Assembly: GCA_045655105.1 (NCBI GenBank)
Contig: JAZOOQ010000054.1
Span: 1 to 23,790 of the forward strand
Reading direction: 5' to 3'
Source: RGIG4140 sp045655105
Lineage (GTDB): Bacteria; Pseudomonadota; Alphaproteobacteria; CAAHEQ01; UBA3637
DNA length: 23,790 bases
Shown here: positions 1 to 6,958 of the stretch, piece after piece
Layout: every line of letters starts with the position of its first letter
Numbering within the stretch: position 1 is the stretch's first letter
The notes under the pieces: generated by a model
What the model saw: the letters and a program-made list of their open reading frames with translations, nothing else
What the model was told of the DNA's origin: nothing
Databases searched by the model: none
Program-made: the position numbers and the translations under genes

Positions 1-423
1 AGAAAAAAGTGCGATCAAATCAGGCAAAACTTGGTTGATAAATTTAATCCAGATTTAAAGTTCAAGTTCAAACAAAAAGCTTTAAATCACATTCTTTATG
101 GTGGCGGTGATAGTATTGGATATCTTTATCTAGTTATTCGGAAGGACAAAATATATGACACGTTTAGAGATGAAATTCAATTTGATAACGCCCTTCATAA
201 TTGCGAAATTCTTATCGATAAAGTGGATTTTACAGCTTTAAAATGCCAATATACTACTAGTAATAAAGAAGTTATTAGAGGATACAAGAAAACAGGAGAA
301 TACTCCACTTTAAAAAGAACTTATAATAGCTTAGATGATTTTAAACTAGATAAAGGATATGATGGAATTGAATATTCAACTGCAGGACTTCAAGACGATT
401 GTCTATTAAATCCAGTTCAATAA
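1..423 (+). CDS. Periplasmic protein of unknown function, 3' part of gene (5' end outside window)
   Basis: The frame is open from base 1, and its first codons read RKKCDQIRQN, matching the middle of the complete minus-strand paralogue at 23028-23672. An internal TTG at 31 is therefore not the start; the gene begins upstream of the window. The visible part has cysteines at RKKC, HNCEI, LKCQY and DDCLL, all matched in the paralogue, so two disulfides are plausible in an exported protein. The two copies are nearly identical in the first 35 visible residues and over the last ten, and differ in the middle. It lies tail to tail with the metallopeptidase gene at 454-1812. I do not recognise the family. 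By analogy with the right-hand copy it could be an immunity or inhibitor protein, but this is inference from position only. Confidence 0.8.
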   Translation, partial: RKKCDQIRQNLVDKFNPDLKFKFKQKALNHILYGGGDSIGYLYLVIRKDKIYDTFRDEIQFDNALHNCEILIDKVDFTALKCQYTTSNKEVIRGYKKTGEYSTLKRTYNSLDDFKLDKGYDGIEYSTAGLQDDCLLNPVQ

Positions 424-453
424 GGAAAAAGAGGCTTATCAAGAGAAAAATTG

Positions 454-1812
454 TTATCTTATTGACTCTTTATTTGTTGGAATATAGCCAGGTGTGGGGC
501 TCTCTTTTGGAGAGGGTAGAAATATATAGTTGATCTTTTTCCCCTTTGGGACTGATTGAATGTGTAAGGGTAAAGAAACAACCGTTTGATTTGTTTTGGC
601 ATCATATCGGGCGCTTATGGTTGTTTTTAAATTTCGAATATATTGAATGATGTCAGGTTGATTGCCTTGAAAACAGAGCTTGTTTTTTTCTTTTTCAAGA
701 AGCGGAGCATTTTCAAAGTATTTCAATAATTTGTTTTGAAAGTGTTTTCTTTGAGCGTTTAATCTGGTTAAATCACCAGATAACGCATTAACGATATTAG
801 CTAGATCATCTAAATTTTGAACGCCGTTTTCTTTTGATGTGTCAATTAAAAGTCTTTTTGACGGGGTAAAATAATTTCTTGTGTCAATTTTTAAGGGCAG
901 GTCCTGGCTTTCCAAAAACCCGTTTTTGATATCCGGATCAATGGGGTGCGCAAATGTTACCTCGATACTACTGCCATATTTTTTGAAAGTGACCTCATCA
1001 GAGGAGTGTTCTTTGCCCGTTAAAAGGCGAGCCAATCTTATGAAATGTGGGGTGGGATCAGCTTCTTTTAATTTTTTGACAAAGCTGTTTTGCACTTGGG
1101 TGCCGAAAAACCAAGCTTCTTTTTCAATCGGTTGCCCCAAGTAGCTTCGAAAGAGATCTGGTCTTTCCCATTTTTGCATGTTAGATACGGTTGAAACATA
1201 ATAAAGACGGCTCAGCCCCGTAAAGTTGTCTGTGTTTCTTGTTTGTCTTGTATGTAATGCTTCATGAAAAAAAGTATCCAATAACTCGTGAATGTTTGAG
1301 GCTTTTTCAACTTCTTTTTTGTTTACATAGATGGCATCGTTGGTGAAATCATGTTTTGTTTGTTTCGTGGCATATCCGGCAAGTGTATCGTTCAGTTCTT
1401 CAATATTTAGTTCTACATTTGGAATTCCAGTTTGAAAGGGGCTTACGCCTGAATCACGCATCATATAGACGGCCAGGTTTTGTAACAGGTTTTTTTTATC
1501 TTCAAAATCCAAGGAGGCGAAATTCAATATTTGATTTCGAAGCTCACTATTCAGCGCAATGCTTTGAACGGTTTCATCAATGACGCGTAAGAGTTCTTCT
1601 TTCCGTTCCGCTGTTAATTGATAGTCGGCATAAAGAGCTTTAAAAAGAGAGGGATTGGAGCGGACAATGGCTCGCCGATTGATGATTTTTTCTTCTTCGG
1701 TTTTTGAAGTTTTTTGAACATATTCCTCAATGTGTTTTAAATAATTAAACTTTTCTTCGGTTGAGGAAAAATGAGTCGGCGTGTTTTTAAACTCGATTAT
1801 TTTGTCAATCAT
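454..1812 (-). CDS. Zincin-type metallopeptidase, possible secreted effector
   Basis: This is a 452-residue protein. The zinc-binding HExxH motif is HEALH at residues 183-187 (FFHEALHTRQ). A downstream EKEAW (E230/E232) could supply the third, glutamate, ligand as in gluzincins. The HExxH is preceded by a predicted strand (AIYVNKKEV) and a helix, the usual order in these folds. No signal peptide or membrane segment is evident. The first 150 residues are helical and charged, and the last 170 contain no domain I recognise. The start is supported by AAAGGAG 8 nt upstream. It is separated from the tandem zincins at 4812-10560 and shares only the HExxH-E plan with them, so a common substrate cannot be assumed. 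It faces the periplasmic-protein gene at 1-423 tail to tail. The peptidase fold is well supported; the effector role is inference. Confidence 0.75.
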   Translation of the reverse strand: MIDKIIEFKNTPTHFSSTEEKFNYLKHIEEYVQKTSKTEEEKIINRRAIVRSNPSLFKALYADYQLTAERKEELLRVIDETVQSIALNSELRNQILNFASLDFEDKKNLLQNLAVYMMRDSGVSPFQTGIPNVELNIEELNDTLAGYATKQTKHDFTNDAIYVNKKEVEKASNIHELLDTFFHEALHTRQTRNTDNFTGLSRLYYVSTVSNMQKWERPDLFRSYLGQPIEKEAWFFGTQVQNSFVKKLKEADPTPHFIRLARLLTGKEHSSDEVTFKKYGSSIEVTFAHPIDPDIKNGFLESQDLPLKIDTRNYFTPSKRLLIDTSKENGVQNLDDLANIVNALSGDLTRLNAQRKHFQNKLLKYFENAPLLEKEKNKLCFQGNQPDIIQYIRNLKTTISARYDAKTNQTVVSLPLHIQSVPKGKKINYIFLPSPKESPTPGYIPTNKESIR

Positions 1813-1823
1813 GTCCAGTCTCC

Positions 1824-1847
1824 TTTTTTTGTTATACTTTTATTATA
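1824..1847 (-). promoter_or_regulatory. Promoter -10 and ribosome binding site for the 454-1812 gene
   Basis: On the minus strand, TATAAT (plus 1842-1847) precedes a short leader with AAAGGAG 8 nt before the ATG at 1812-1810. No good -35 hexamer is visible. This gene has an ordinary leader, unlike the leaderless plus-strand genes nearby. Confidence 0.45.
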
Positions 1848-2139
1848 TCACAAAATGAAAAAAAAGAATATTTTTTTTGTTTTTTATGACTGAAGGGGGT
1901 TCTTTTTGCCGTCTGATTGTTTGACAAGGTAATGAAAGAGGATAGGTGATTTAAGTGTTTGAGGGAAATATAAAGGGGGAAAGGTTAAAGAGAATAGGAA
2001 GTTTGGTTATTTTTTTAATCGCATAGCAATTGGTAATTCATAAAATGTTATCCTGTTACAAAGGGGGATATTAAAAATCAAAAACAACAAGAAATAATTT
2101 AAAAATATTAAATTAAATAGTATCAAATGGTTATTGAAG

Positions 2140-2202
2140 ATTCTTAAAGTATTACTTAAACGCGAAGAAAGAGAGAGAACCGATTAGAGAGAGGGAGATT
2201 TT
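2140..2202. repeat. Conserved 63-nt head of a G-rich repeat element, copy 1
   Basis: Bases 2140-2202 match 16541-16603 at 59 of 63 positions without gaps. Both copies run from ATTCTTAAAGTAT through GCGAAGAAAGAGAGAGAACC to GAGAGAGGG. In both places the head is followed on the same strand by a long G-rich, C-poor tract. The rest of the gap from 1870 to 2139 is AT-rich and holds nothing else I can name. Confidence 0.85.
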
Positions 2203-2430
2203 AGAGAGAGGGAGGAGTGTGCGTGGGGGAATTGTGAGGTTTGTGCAGGAGTTGGGCGGATTATGAGGAATTAGGAGATTTTAGGGAGTTAGAGAGTGCA
2301 TGACGGAGTGTGCGAGGCGCGAGGAAGTGTTGGGCGTTAGAGTTATGGGGCGTGGGGTATTTAGTTGGGCGAAGTGTGGGGCGTTGGTATGGTGGAGTTG
2401 GGGTTGGTGGTGTTGGTGTGGGAGTTTTTC
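2203..2430 (+). repeat. G-rich, C-poor low-complexity tract (variable tail of the element)
   Basis: The plus strand is built almost only of G, A and T, in short words such as GAGAG, GTGTG, GGAGTTGG and GGGCG. C is strikingly rare and the composition is unlike the AT-rich surroundings. Positions 2391-2424 hold closely spaced GG runs (GGTTGGTGGTGTTGG and flanks) of the kind that form two-tetrad G-quadruplexes. The open frame across it has no protein-like character and is treated as noncoding. It ends about 95 nt before the promoter of the zinc-ribbon gene. Confidence 0.75.
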
Positions 2431-2524
2431 TCATTTATCGAACTACTTTTTGTGATTTTATTGTAAAACAAGGCGTTATATCAGTTCAAGTTCAACTAGC
2501 CCCCAAATGGAATTATAGAATTCC

Positions 2525-2553
2525 TTGAAAATTTTGATTCATTTTGATATAAT
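2525..2553 (+). promoter_or_regulatory. Consensus promoter for a leaderless transcript (zinc-ribbon gene)
   Basis: TTGAAA (2525-2530), a 17-nt spacer and TATAAT (2548-2553), with TG one base before the -10 (TGATATAAT, extended -10). The ATG at 2561 lies exactly 7 nt after the -10, so transcription should start at or next to the A of the start codon. There is no room for a Shine-Dalgarno site. The same geometry recurs at 4812 and 6959. Confidence 0.8.
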
Positions 2554-2560
2554 CCAAAGT

Positions 2561-4351
2561 ATGAAAGAAAAGAAATACATCTCCGAAATTCCTGAACTCA
2601 TGAAAGAATGGGATTGTGATGCAAATGTTGGTTTAGATCCCACAAAATTGACTATTGGAAGCAATAAAAAAGCGTGGTGGAAATGTTCTAAGTGTGGAGG
2701 TAAGTGGCAAACACGTATAGGGGAACGAACAGGAAAAGATAGAAAACATCATACGGGCTGTCCGTACTGTTCTGGGAAAAAAGTTCTTACCGGCTATAAT
2801 GATTTAGCAACAGTTAATTCTCTTTTAACATCAGAATGGCATCCAACAAAAAATGGCGCTTTAAAACCAACAGATATCACAGTAGGAAGCGAAAGGAAAA
2901 TATGGTGGAAATGCCCAAAGTGTTAAGGAGAATGGGAGGCACCAGTTAAAAACAGAACAAAAGGAGCTGGTTGTCCATATTGTGCTGGGCACAAAGTTTT
3001 AATTGGATTTAACGATCTAGCAACGATAAATCCCCGTTTGGCAGCAGAGTGGCATCCGACAAAAAATGGTAAGTTAAAACCTACAGATGTTACTGCAGGC
3101 TGTGTGAAACTAGTATGGTGGCTCTGTCCTGTTGGACATGAATATCAATCCAAAATTGCTCAAAGAAGCTACGGGCACACGAATTGTCCAATATGTAATT
3201 CAAGAAAATTAACATCATTCCCTGAACAAGCAATTTTTTATTACATTAAAAAATCATACTCAAGCGCTTTTAATAAATATAAAGATCCTTCTATAGGCCG
3301 TATGGAATTTGACATTTATATACCGGAGTTGAAAATTGCGATTGAATTTGATGGTGCTCAGTGGCATAAAACACATTCTCAACATCAAAAAGAAAATAGA
3401 AAGTATGATTTTTGTAAAAAATATAAAATCTACCTTATTCGTATCAAAGAACAATCAGAACAATCTTGGGATGATACAGCAGATAAAATTTATTACATTC
3501 CAGAAGTAAATAAAAGAAATTTTCGTCCGCTAGAACAGGTAATACACCAGCTATTGAATTCAATGGGGATTATTAAAAAAAATTTTGAAATTAATATAGA
3601 AAAAGATAAAAACAAAATTCTAAGTTATCTTTCAAAAATTGATAATTCTCTTGCAGATATTAGACCTGATATAGTAGCAAAATGGAATTATAAGAAAAAT
3701 GGCAACTTAACACCTAATATGTTTTCTGTAGGATCAAAAGAAGTTTTATGGTGGAAATGCCCTGACTGCGGAAAAGAGTGGAAAAGTAGTATAGGAGATA
3801 TGACAAGAGAGGGCGTTTATGGTTGCCCTGAATGTTCAAAATTTCAACAGGGTAAGGCATATGTAAAACTCTGTGTTAATAAAAGAGGTTCTCTTGCTGA
3901 GAAGGTGCCTGAATTAGCTAAAGAATGGCATCCAACAAAAAATGGTAATTTAACACCCCATGATATAACTGTGGGCTGCAACAAGTCTGTATGGTGGAAA
4001 TGTTCGAAATGCGGTTATGAATGGAAAGCAATAGTGGAGTCTAGGGGCTTAGGGCATCGTGGTTGTCCAAAATGTGCTGGAAAAATCTCTTCAAAAGGTG
4101 TTAATGATTTAAAAACTAAATACCCCGATATAGCAAAAGAGTGGGATTATGAGGGCAATTATCCTGTCAAACCCGAAGATGTTTTGCCCAAAAGTAATAT
4201 AAAACGATGGTGGAAATGTTCCAAATGTGGGAAAAAATGGCAATCAACACCCAATGCTAGAACAAGGCATTGGTTACCATATTGCGACCAGTGTAAAAGA
4301 AAATTTTTAAGACAAAAGCCGCAACTTGAACTAGATTTAAAATCAGAATAA
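2561..4351 (+). pseudogene. Zinc-ribbon repeat nuclease protein interrupted by an in-frame TAA
   Basis: Read through one TAA at 2924-2926, this is a single frame of about 597 codons. It has six zinc-ribbon modules of the DUF4379 type, each with EW(H/D)P-like, WWKCxxC and GCPxC signatures. Three come before and three after a nuclease-like domain at about 3210-3530. That domain contains EFDIYIPELKIAIEFDG followed by QWH, resembling Vsr/DUF559-type PD-(D/E)xK endonucleases. Such proteins are found in mobile and defence contexts. The TAA sits inside a CxxC knuckle (CPKC-stop-GEW) and both sides stay in frame, so a point mutation (for example CAA, GAA or AAA to TAA) is the simplest reading. Translation after it would need readthrough or a restart, possibly at TTG 3038. 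ATG 2561 is chosen from the promoter position. The gene is probably inactive as a full-length protein. Confidence 0.75.
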
Positions 4352-4361
4352 AATTTATTTC

Positions 4362-4391
4362 CAACCTTTATCATCGCATAAGTAAAGGTTG
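4362..4391 (+). terminator. Hairpin terminator after the zinc-ribbon gene
   Basis: A 9-bp stem CAACCTTTA (4362-4370) / TAAAGGTTG (4383-4391) with a 12-nt loop is followed by AATTTTTA. The U tract is short, so strength is uncertain. It lies 11 nt past the stop codon. Confidence 0.6.
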
Positions 4392-4431
4392 AATTTTTAT
4401 CAAAACTCAACCTCCGGCTTTTAGGTCAACT

Positions 4432-4535
4432 TTAGGTGACTTGCTCAAGTTGTGATTGAAAGGAAAGGCTTTCAATTAAACGATACAACTCATCAATTTC
4501 TTTGATATTATTGGCTCGGTATTCGTTCAGCACGC
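4432..4535 (-). pseudogene. C-terminal stump of an unidentified minus-strand gene
   Basis: Read on the minus strand, the sequence encodes a 35-residue protein-like end, HSVLNEYRANNIKEIDELYR followed by LIESLSFQSQLEQVT and a TAA at 4434-4432. Upstream (higher coordinates) it runs directly into the G-rich tract at about 4537, where the reading becomes low complexity. This suggests a gene truncated by, or recombined with, the G-rich element. The family is not recognised. Confidence 0.4.
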
Positions 4536-4536
4536 T

Positions 4537-4765
4537 GTGGCGAGGAGAGGATAGGTGGTGTGGAGTTTAAGGGTGTTGAGTTGGAGGTGTGGTTGCGGGT
4601 GGTATGGAGTGGAGAGGTGGTGAGGGGGGCAGAGGTTGGGTGTGTGGAGTTTAAGGGTGTTGAGTTGGAGTGGGAGTTGAGGTTGAGCGCGTGGAGTGGC
4701 GTGGGGTGGCGCAGAAGTGCTTGGGAGTAAGGTGTTAGGTTATGGTAAGGTGTTGAGTAGGGAAA
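4537..4765 (+). repeat. G-rich, C-poor low-complexity tract with a 29-nt direct repeat
   Basis: The composition matches the tract at 2203-2430, again G-rich on the plus strand. A 29-nt sequence beginning GTGTGGAGTTTAAGGGTGTT occurs identically at 4558-4586 and 4642-4670, 84 nt apart. There is no recognisable 63-nt head here. The opposite-strand open frame (Pro/Ser/Thr/His-rich) is an artefact of composition. The tract ends just upstream of the 4812 promoter. Confidence 0.75.
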
Positions 4766-4775
4766 AATAAAAAAA

Positions 4776-4804
4776 TTTAGTTTTTTTAAAAAATATGGTA
4801 TAAT
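4776..4804 (+). promoter_or_regulatory. Extended -10 promoter for a leaderless transcript (zincin 1)
   Basis: TGGTATAAT gives an extended -10 with TATAAT at 4799-4804. The -35 at 17-nt spacing (TTTAGT, 4776-4781) is poor, as expected when an extended -10 carries the promoter. ATG 4812 lies exactly 7 nt downstream. Confidence 0.7.
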
Positions 4805-4811
4805 AATGGGT

Positions 4812-6875
4812 ATGAAAAACATAAGGAAAAAAGATTTATTGGCGCAAAGTTCTTTTCAAGCCCTAACCCATTTAGGGGGAGCTGAGGTTTTTTTGGCACC
4901 TGTTGGAGAAAATCAAAAGTCTGCACTTCAAGTTTATTTTGATCAAAAAGGCAAAGAAATGAACCTTGATTGGCCCTTTGAAGAAGAGGCTCTTTTATTT
5001 TTGGTTGAGTCTTTAATCATTGAAGGAGAGGACAAGGAACGAGCTGATTTTAAAGAAATTGAAAGCACTTTTAAAACCAAATTATTACAAGGATTTAAGC
5101 AATTAAATAAATCAAAAACTGCCAGACAATTAATGATGATGGTGCCAGATAAGTTATCCGTTGAATTATTTGGTGAGTCTGACAACAAAGAGGGATTAGG
5201 CGTTGAAGAAGCAGATAGCCATAACTTTTTTGTTTTGAATCAGATGAAAAAGATTTTTATTCCGATGAATGGTTTTCAACACTTAAAGCCCAAGAGTTTT
5301 GGCATTGAGTTTTTGCACGAAACGGGGCATATTTTGGATCATGAGGGGTTGAGGCCTTTCTCGCCTTTTAACCATGTTTATAAAAATAAAGAAAATCAAG
5401 TTATTAAAGGATTGCCAACAAACAATTTTTCGGGAGAGGAGGCTTATCGACTTGATTTGATTTTGGAAGCTGAAAAACAAGGGCTTTCTTATCAAATGAA
5501 TTGGGAAAGCGCTTCTTTTTTTGAAAAGATGGGGCTGGTGGTTCAAGGCGTTGCTAAAGGATTAAGTGAAGCCGTTATAGGAGGAATTGTTCCATTAAAC
5601 CAAGCGCCTTCGCGTTCTTTAATTGGCTTACATCATGGATTATTATATGAAGGGAAAAAATTAAAAAGCTTTTTGAAAAATCCGCTTTCTTTCTTTAAAA
5701 AACAAGAAAAAAGAAGGCAAGAAGATCAAGCCAAAAAAGAGGCGATTTTTGATAGGATGACCTCTCTTTTAGCACCCGTTTCAAAGAAAAAAGGATTTTT
5801 AGGGAGATATAAATCGCTTTCAATGCTTTTATTGGCAGGGGGGCCCTTGCTTGTTGGCTTATCGCCTTTATTAGGGGCACTTCTTGGGGGAGGGGCTTTG
5901 CTTTCTTTTGCAGGATATTTAAAAGAAAATAATCAAAAATTTAAAACCAAATGGCAACGAGCTTATCAACAATATGGGCTTGAAAATTTAAGCCAAGGCG
6001 CATGGCAAGAAAATTCTTCGCACAGGGATTTTAACCTTGTTTTGGAAAGTTTGGGGCAAAAATATAATCAAACAACAAGGCTTGATGAATTACAAACGGC
6101 TCAAATTGATGAAGAAGGGTATTTTAATTTGATTGAAAGTAAAAAATGCTATCAATCGCTTTCGCCTGAAGGAAAGAAAGATTTAAATTTGTTGGTTGAA
6201 TTATTTTTTGATGGATCGGAAGATCAGGAAGAGAAAAGCGATTCATTTAAACAGGCTAAGTGCGTTCAGCTGATGAGTTTGTTTTTAGATGAAGAGGCTG
6301 TGGCGCGTGGTCGTGGCGCAGAAAGTGGAGCTAGCGTTGGGGCGAGAGTCGAGGGGCGCAGAAGTGGCTCAGAGGCTGGAGCTAGCGTTTGGGCTGAGGT
6401 TGGAGCTAGTGTTGAGGCAAGAGCCGAGGGGCACAGAGGTGGCGCAGAGGCTGAGGTTGGAGCTGTGGCGCGTGGCGCAGGGCATGGCATGGGAGCTAGC
6501 GTTGGGGCGAGAGCCGAGGGGCACAGAGCTGGTGTTGAGGTTGGAGCTGGCGTTGGGGTGAGAGCCGAGGGGCGCAGAGCTGGTGTTGAGAGTGGAGCTA
6601 GCGTTGGGGCTGAGGTTGGAGCTGTGGCGCGTGGTCGTGGCGCAGAGGCTGAGCTTCAAGGAAGGGAAGAGCGCTTTTTTGCTTGGCTCAAAAAAGAATT
6701 ATCCGATTATCAAGATGATATTTTAATGAATTTAAAAGAGGTGCCTCTTTCAAAATTAGCCACCCTTCATCATAAAGAATTATTAACGTTTATTTTAAAA
6801 ATGAAAACCTTAAAAAAACAAGAGTTGAATCAAAAAAATACTCTTTTGAATATGAAAAAACAATCTGAAAGATAA
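4812..6875 (+). CDS. Membrane-anchored zincin metallopeptidase, paralogue 1, with repeat insertion
   Basis: This is a 687-residue protein from ATG 4812; an ATG at 4806 would overlap the position expected for the transcription start. The N-terminal half carries LNKSKTARQLMMM and then HETGH at residues 169-173 (FLHETGHILDHE). An EAEK about 50 residues later probably supplies the third zinc ligand. The (T)GR/AR-LL pattern before a strand and HExxH resembles M91 (NleD-like) effector peptidases, though this is only a motif impression. A KNPLSFF motif and a hydrophobic hairpin at about 338-371 follow. The C-terminal region shares the KY...Q(T/I)D.GxF pattern with the two following paralogues. Residues about 497-618 are a Gly/Ala/Val/Glu/Arg-rich insertion encoded by G-rich repeat DNA and absent from the paralogues. 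Substrate unknown. Confidence 0.75.
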   Translation: MKNIRKKDLLAQSSFQALTHLGGAEVFLAPVGENQKSALQVYFDQKGKEMNLDWPFEEEALLFLVESLIIEGEDKERADFKEIESTFKTKLLQGFKQLNKSKTARQLMMMVPDKLSVELFGESDNKEGLGVEEADSHNFFVLNQMKKIFIPMNGFQHLKPKSFGIEFLHETGHILDHEGLRPFSPFNHVYKNKENQVIKGLPTNNFSGEEAYRLDLILEAEKQGLSYQMNWESASFFEKMGLVVQGVAKGLSEAVIGGIVPLNQAPSRSLIGLHHGLLYEGKKLKSFLKNPLSFFKKQEKRRQEDQAKKEAIFDRMTSLLAPVSKKKGFLGRYKSLSMLLLAGGPLLVGLSPLLGALLGGGALLSFAGYLKENNQKFKTKWQRAYQQYGLENLSQGAWQENSSHRDFNLVLESLGQKYNQTTRLDELQTAQIDEEGYFNLIESKKCYQSLSPEGKKDLNLLVELFFDGSEDQEEKSDSFKQAKCVQLMSLFLDEEAVARGRGAESGASVGARVEGRRSGSEAGASVWAEVGASVEARAEGHRGGAEAEVGAVARGAGHGMGASVGARAEGHRAGVEVGAGVGVRAEGRRAGVESGASVGAEVGAVARGRGAEAELQGREERFFAWLKKELSDYQDDILMNLKEVPLSKLATLHHKELLTFILKMKTLKKQELNQKNTLLNMKKQSER
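6298..6660 (+). repeat. G-rich repeat DNA inserted in frame within zincin 1
   Basis: About 360 bp of GC-rich sequence interrupts an otherwise AT-rich gene. It is made of imperfect repeats containing GGAGCTAGCGTTGGGGC, GAGAGCCGAGGGGC and GTGGCGCGTGG. In the reading frame nearly every codon begins with G or A, which gives GASVGARAEGHRAG-like repeats without stops. The flanking protein sequence aligns with paralogues 2 and 3 when this block is removed. Confidence 0.8.
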
Positions 6876-6922
6876 TGTTTTTTTTAAGATGAAATAATTT
6901 GTCTTCTTTTTCTTCAAAAAAC

Positions 6923-6951
6923 TTGAAAAAATCTCTTTTTTATGCTATAAT
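6923..6951 (+). promoter_or_regulatory. Consensus promoter for a leaderless transcript (zincin 2)
   Basis: TTGAAA (6923-6928), a 17-nt spacer and TATAAT (6946-6951), with an extended -10 (TGCTATAAT). ATG 6959 begins exactly 7 nt after the -10. This decides the start: an upstream in-frame extension to 6899 would place the promoter inside the coding region. Confidence 0.8.
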
Positions 6952-6958
6952 AGAGCCC

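Noticed and set aside
2310..2528. 72-codon plus-strand frame (MRGARKCWALELWGVG...)
   Set aside because: It lies mostly in the G-rich tract, has no ribosome site and runs into the promoter of the zinc-ribbon gene.
2924..2926. Stop-codon reassignment (TAA read as an amino acid)
   Set aside because: TAA ends many genes in the window at positions with terminators right behind, for example 4351, 14330 and 23015, so it functions as stop.
4558..4670. Two 29-nt direct repeats considered as a CRISPR array
   Set aside because: Only two copies, in low-complexity DNA, with no further units and no cas genes.
4508..4822. 104-codon minus-strand open frame rich in Pro, Ser, Thr and His
   Set aside because: It is the complement of a G-rich, C-poor tract, which lacks stops for compositional reasons. 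It overlaps the 4812 promoter and has no protein-like complexity.
6266..6659. Open frames on both strands and in other frames across the repeat block in zincin 1
   Set aside because: GC-rich repeat DNA is open in several frames. Only the frame continuous with the flanking zincin sequence is supported by paralogue alignment.
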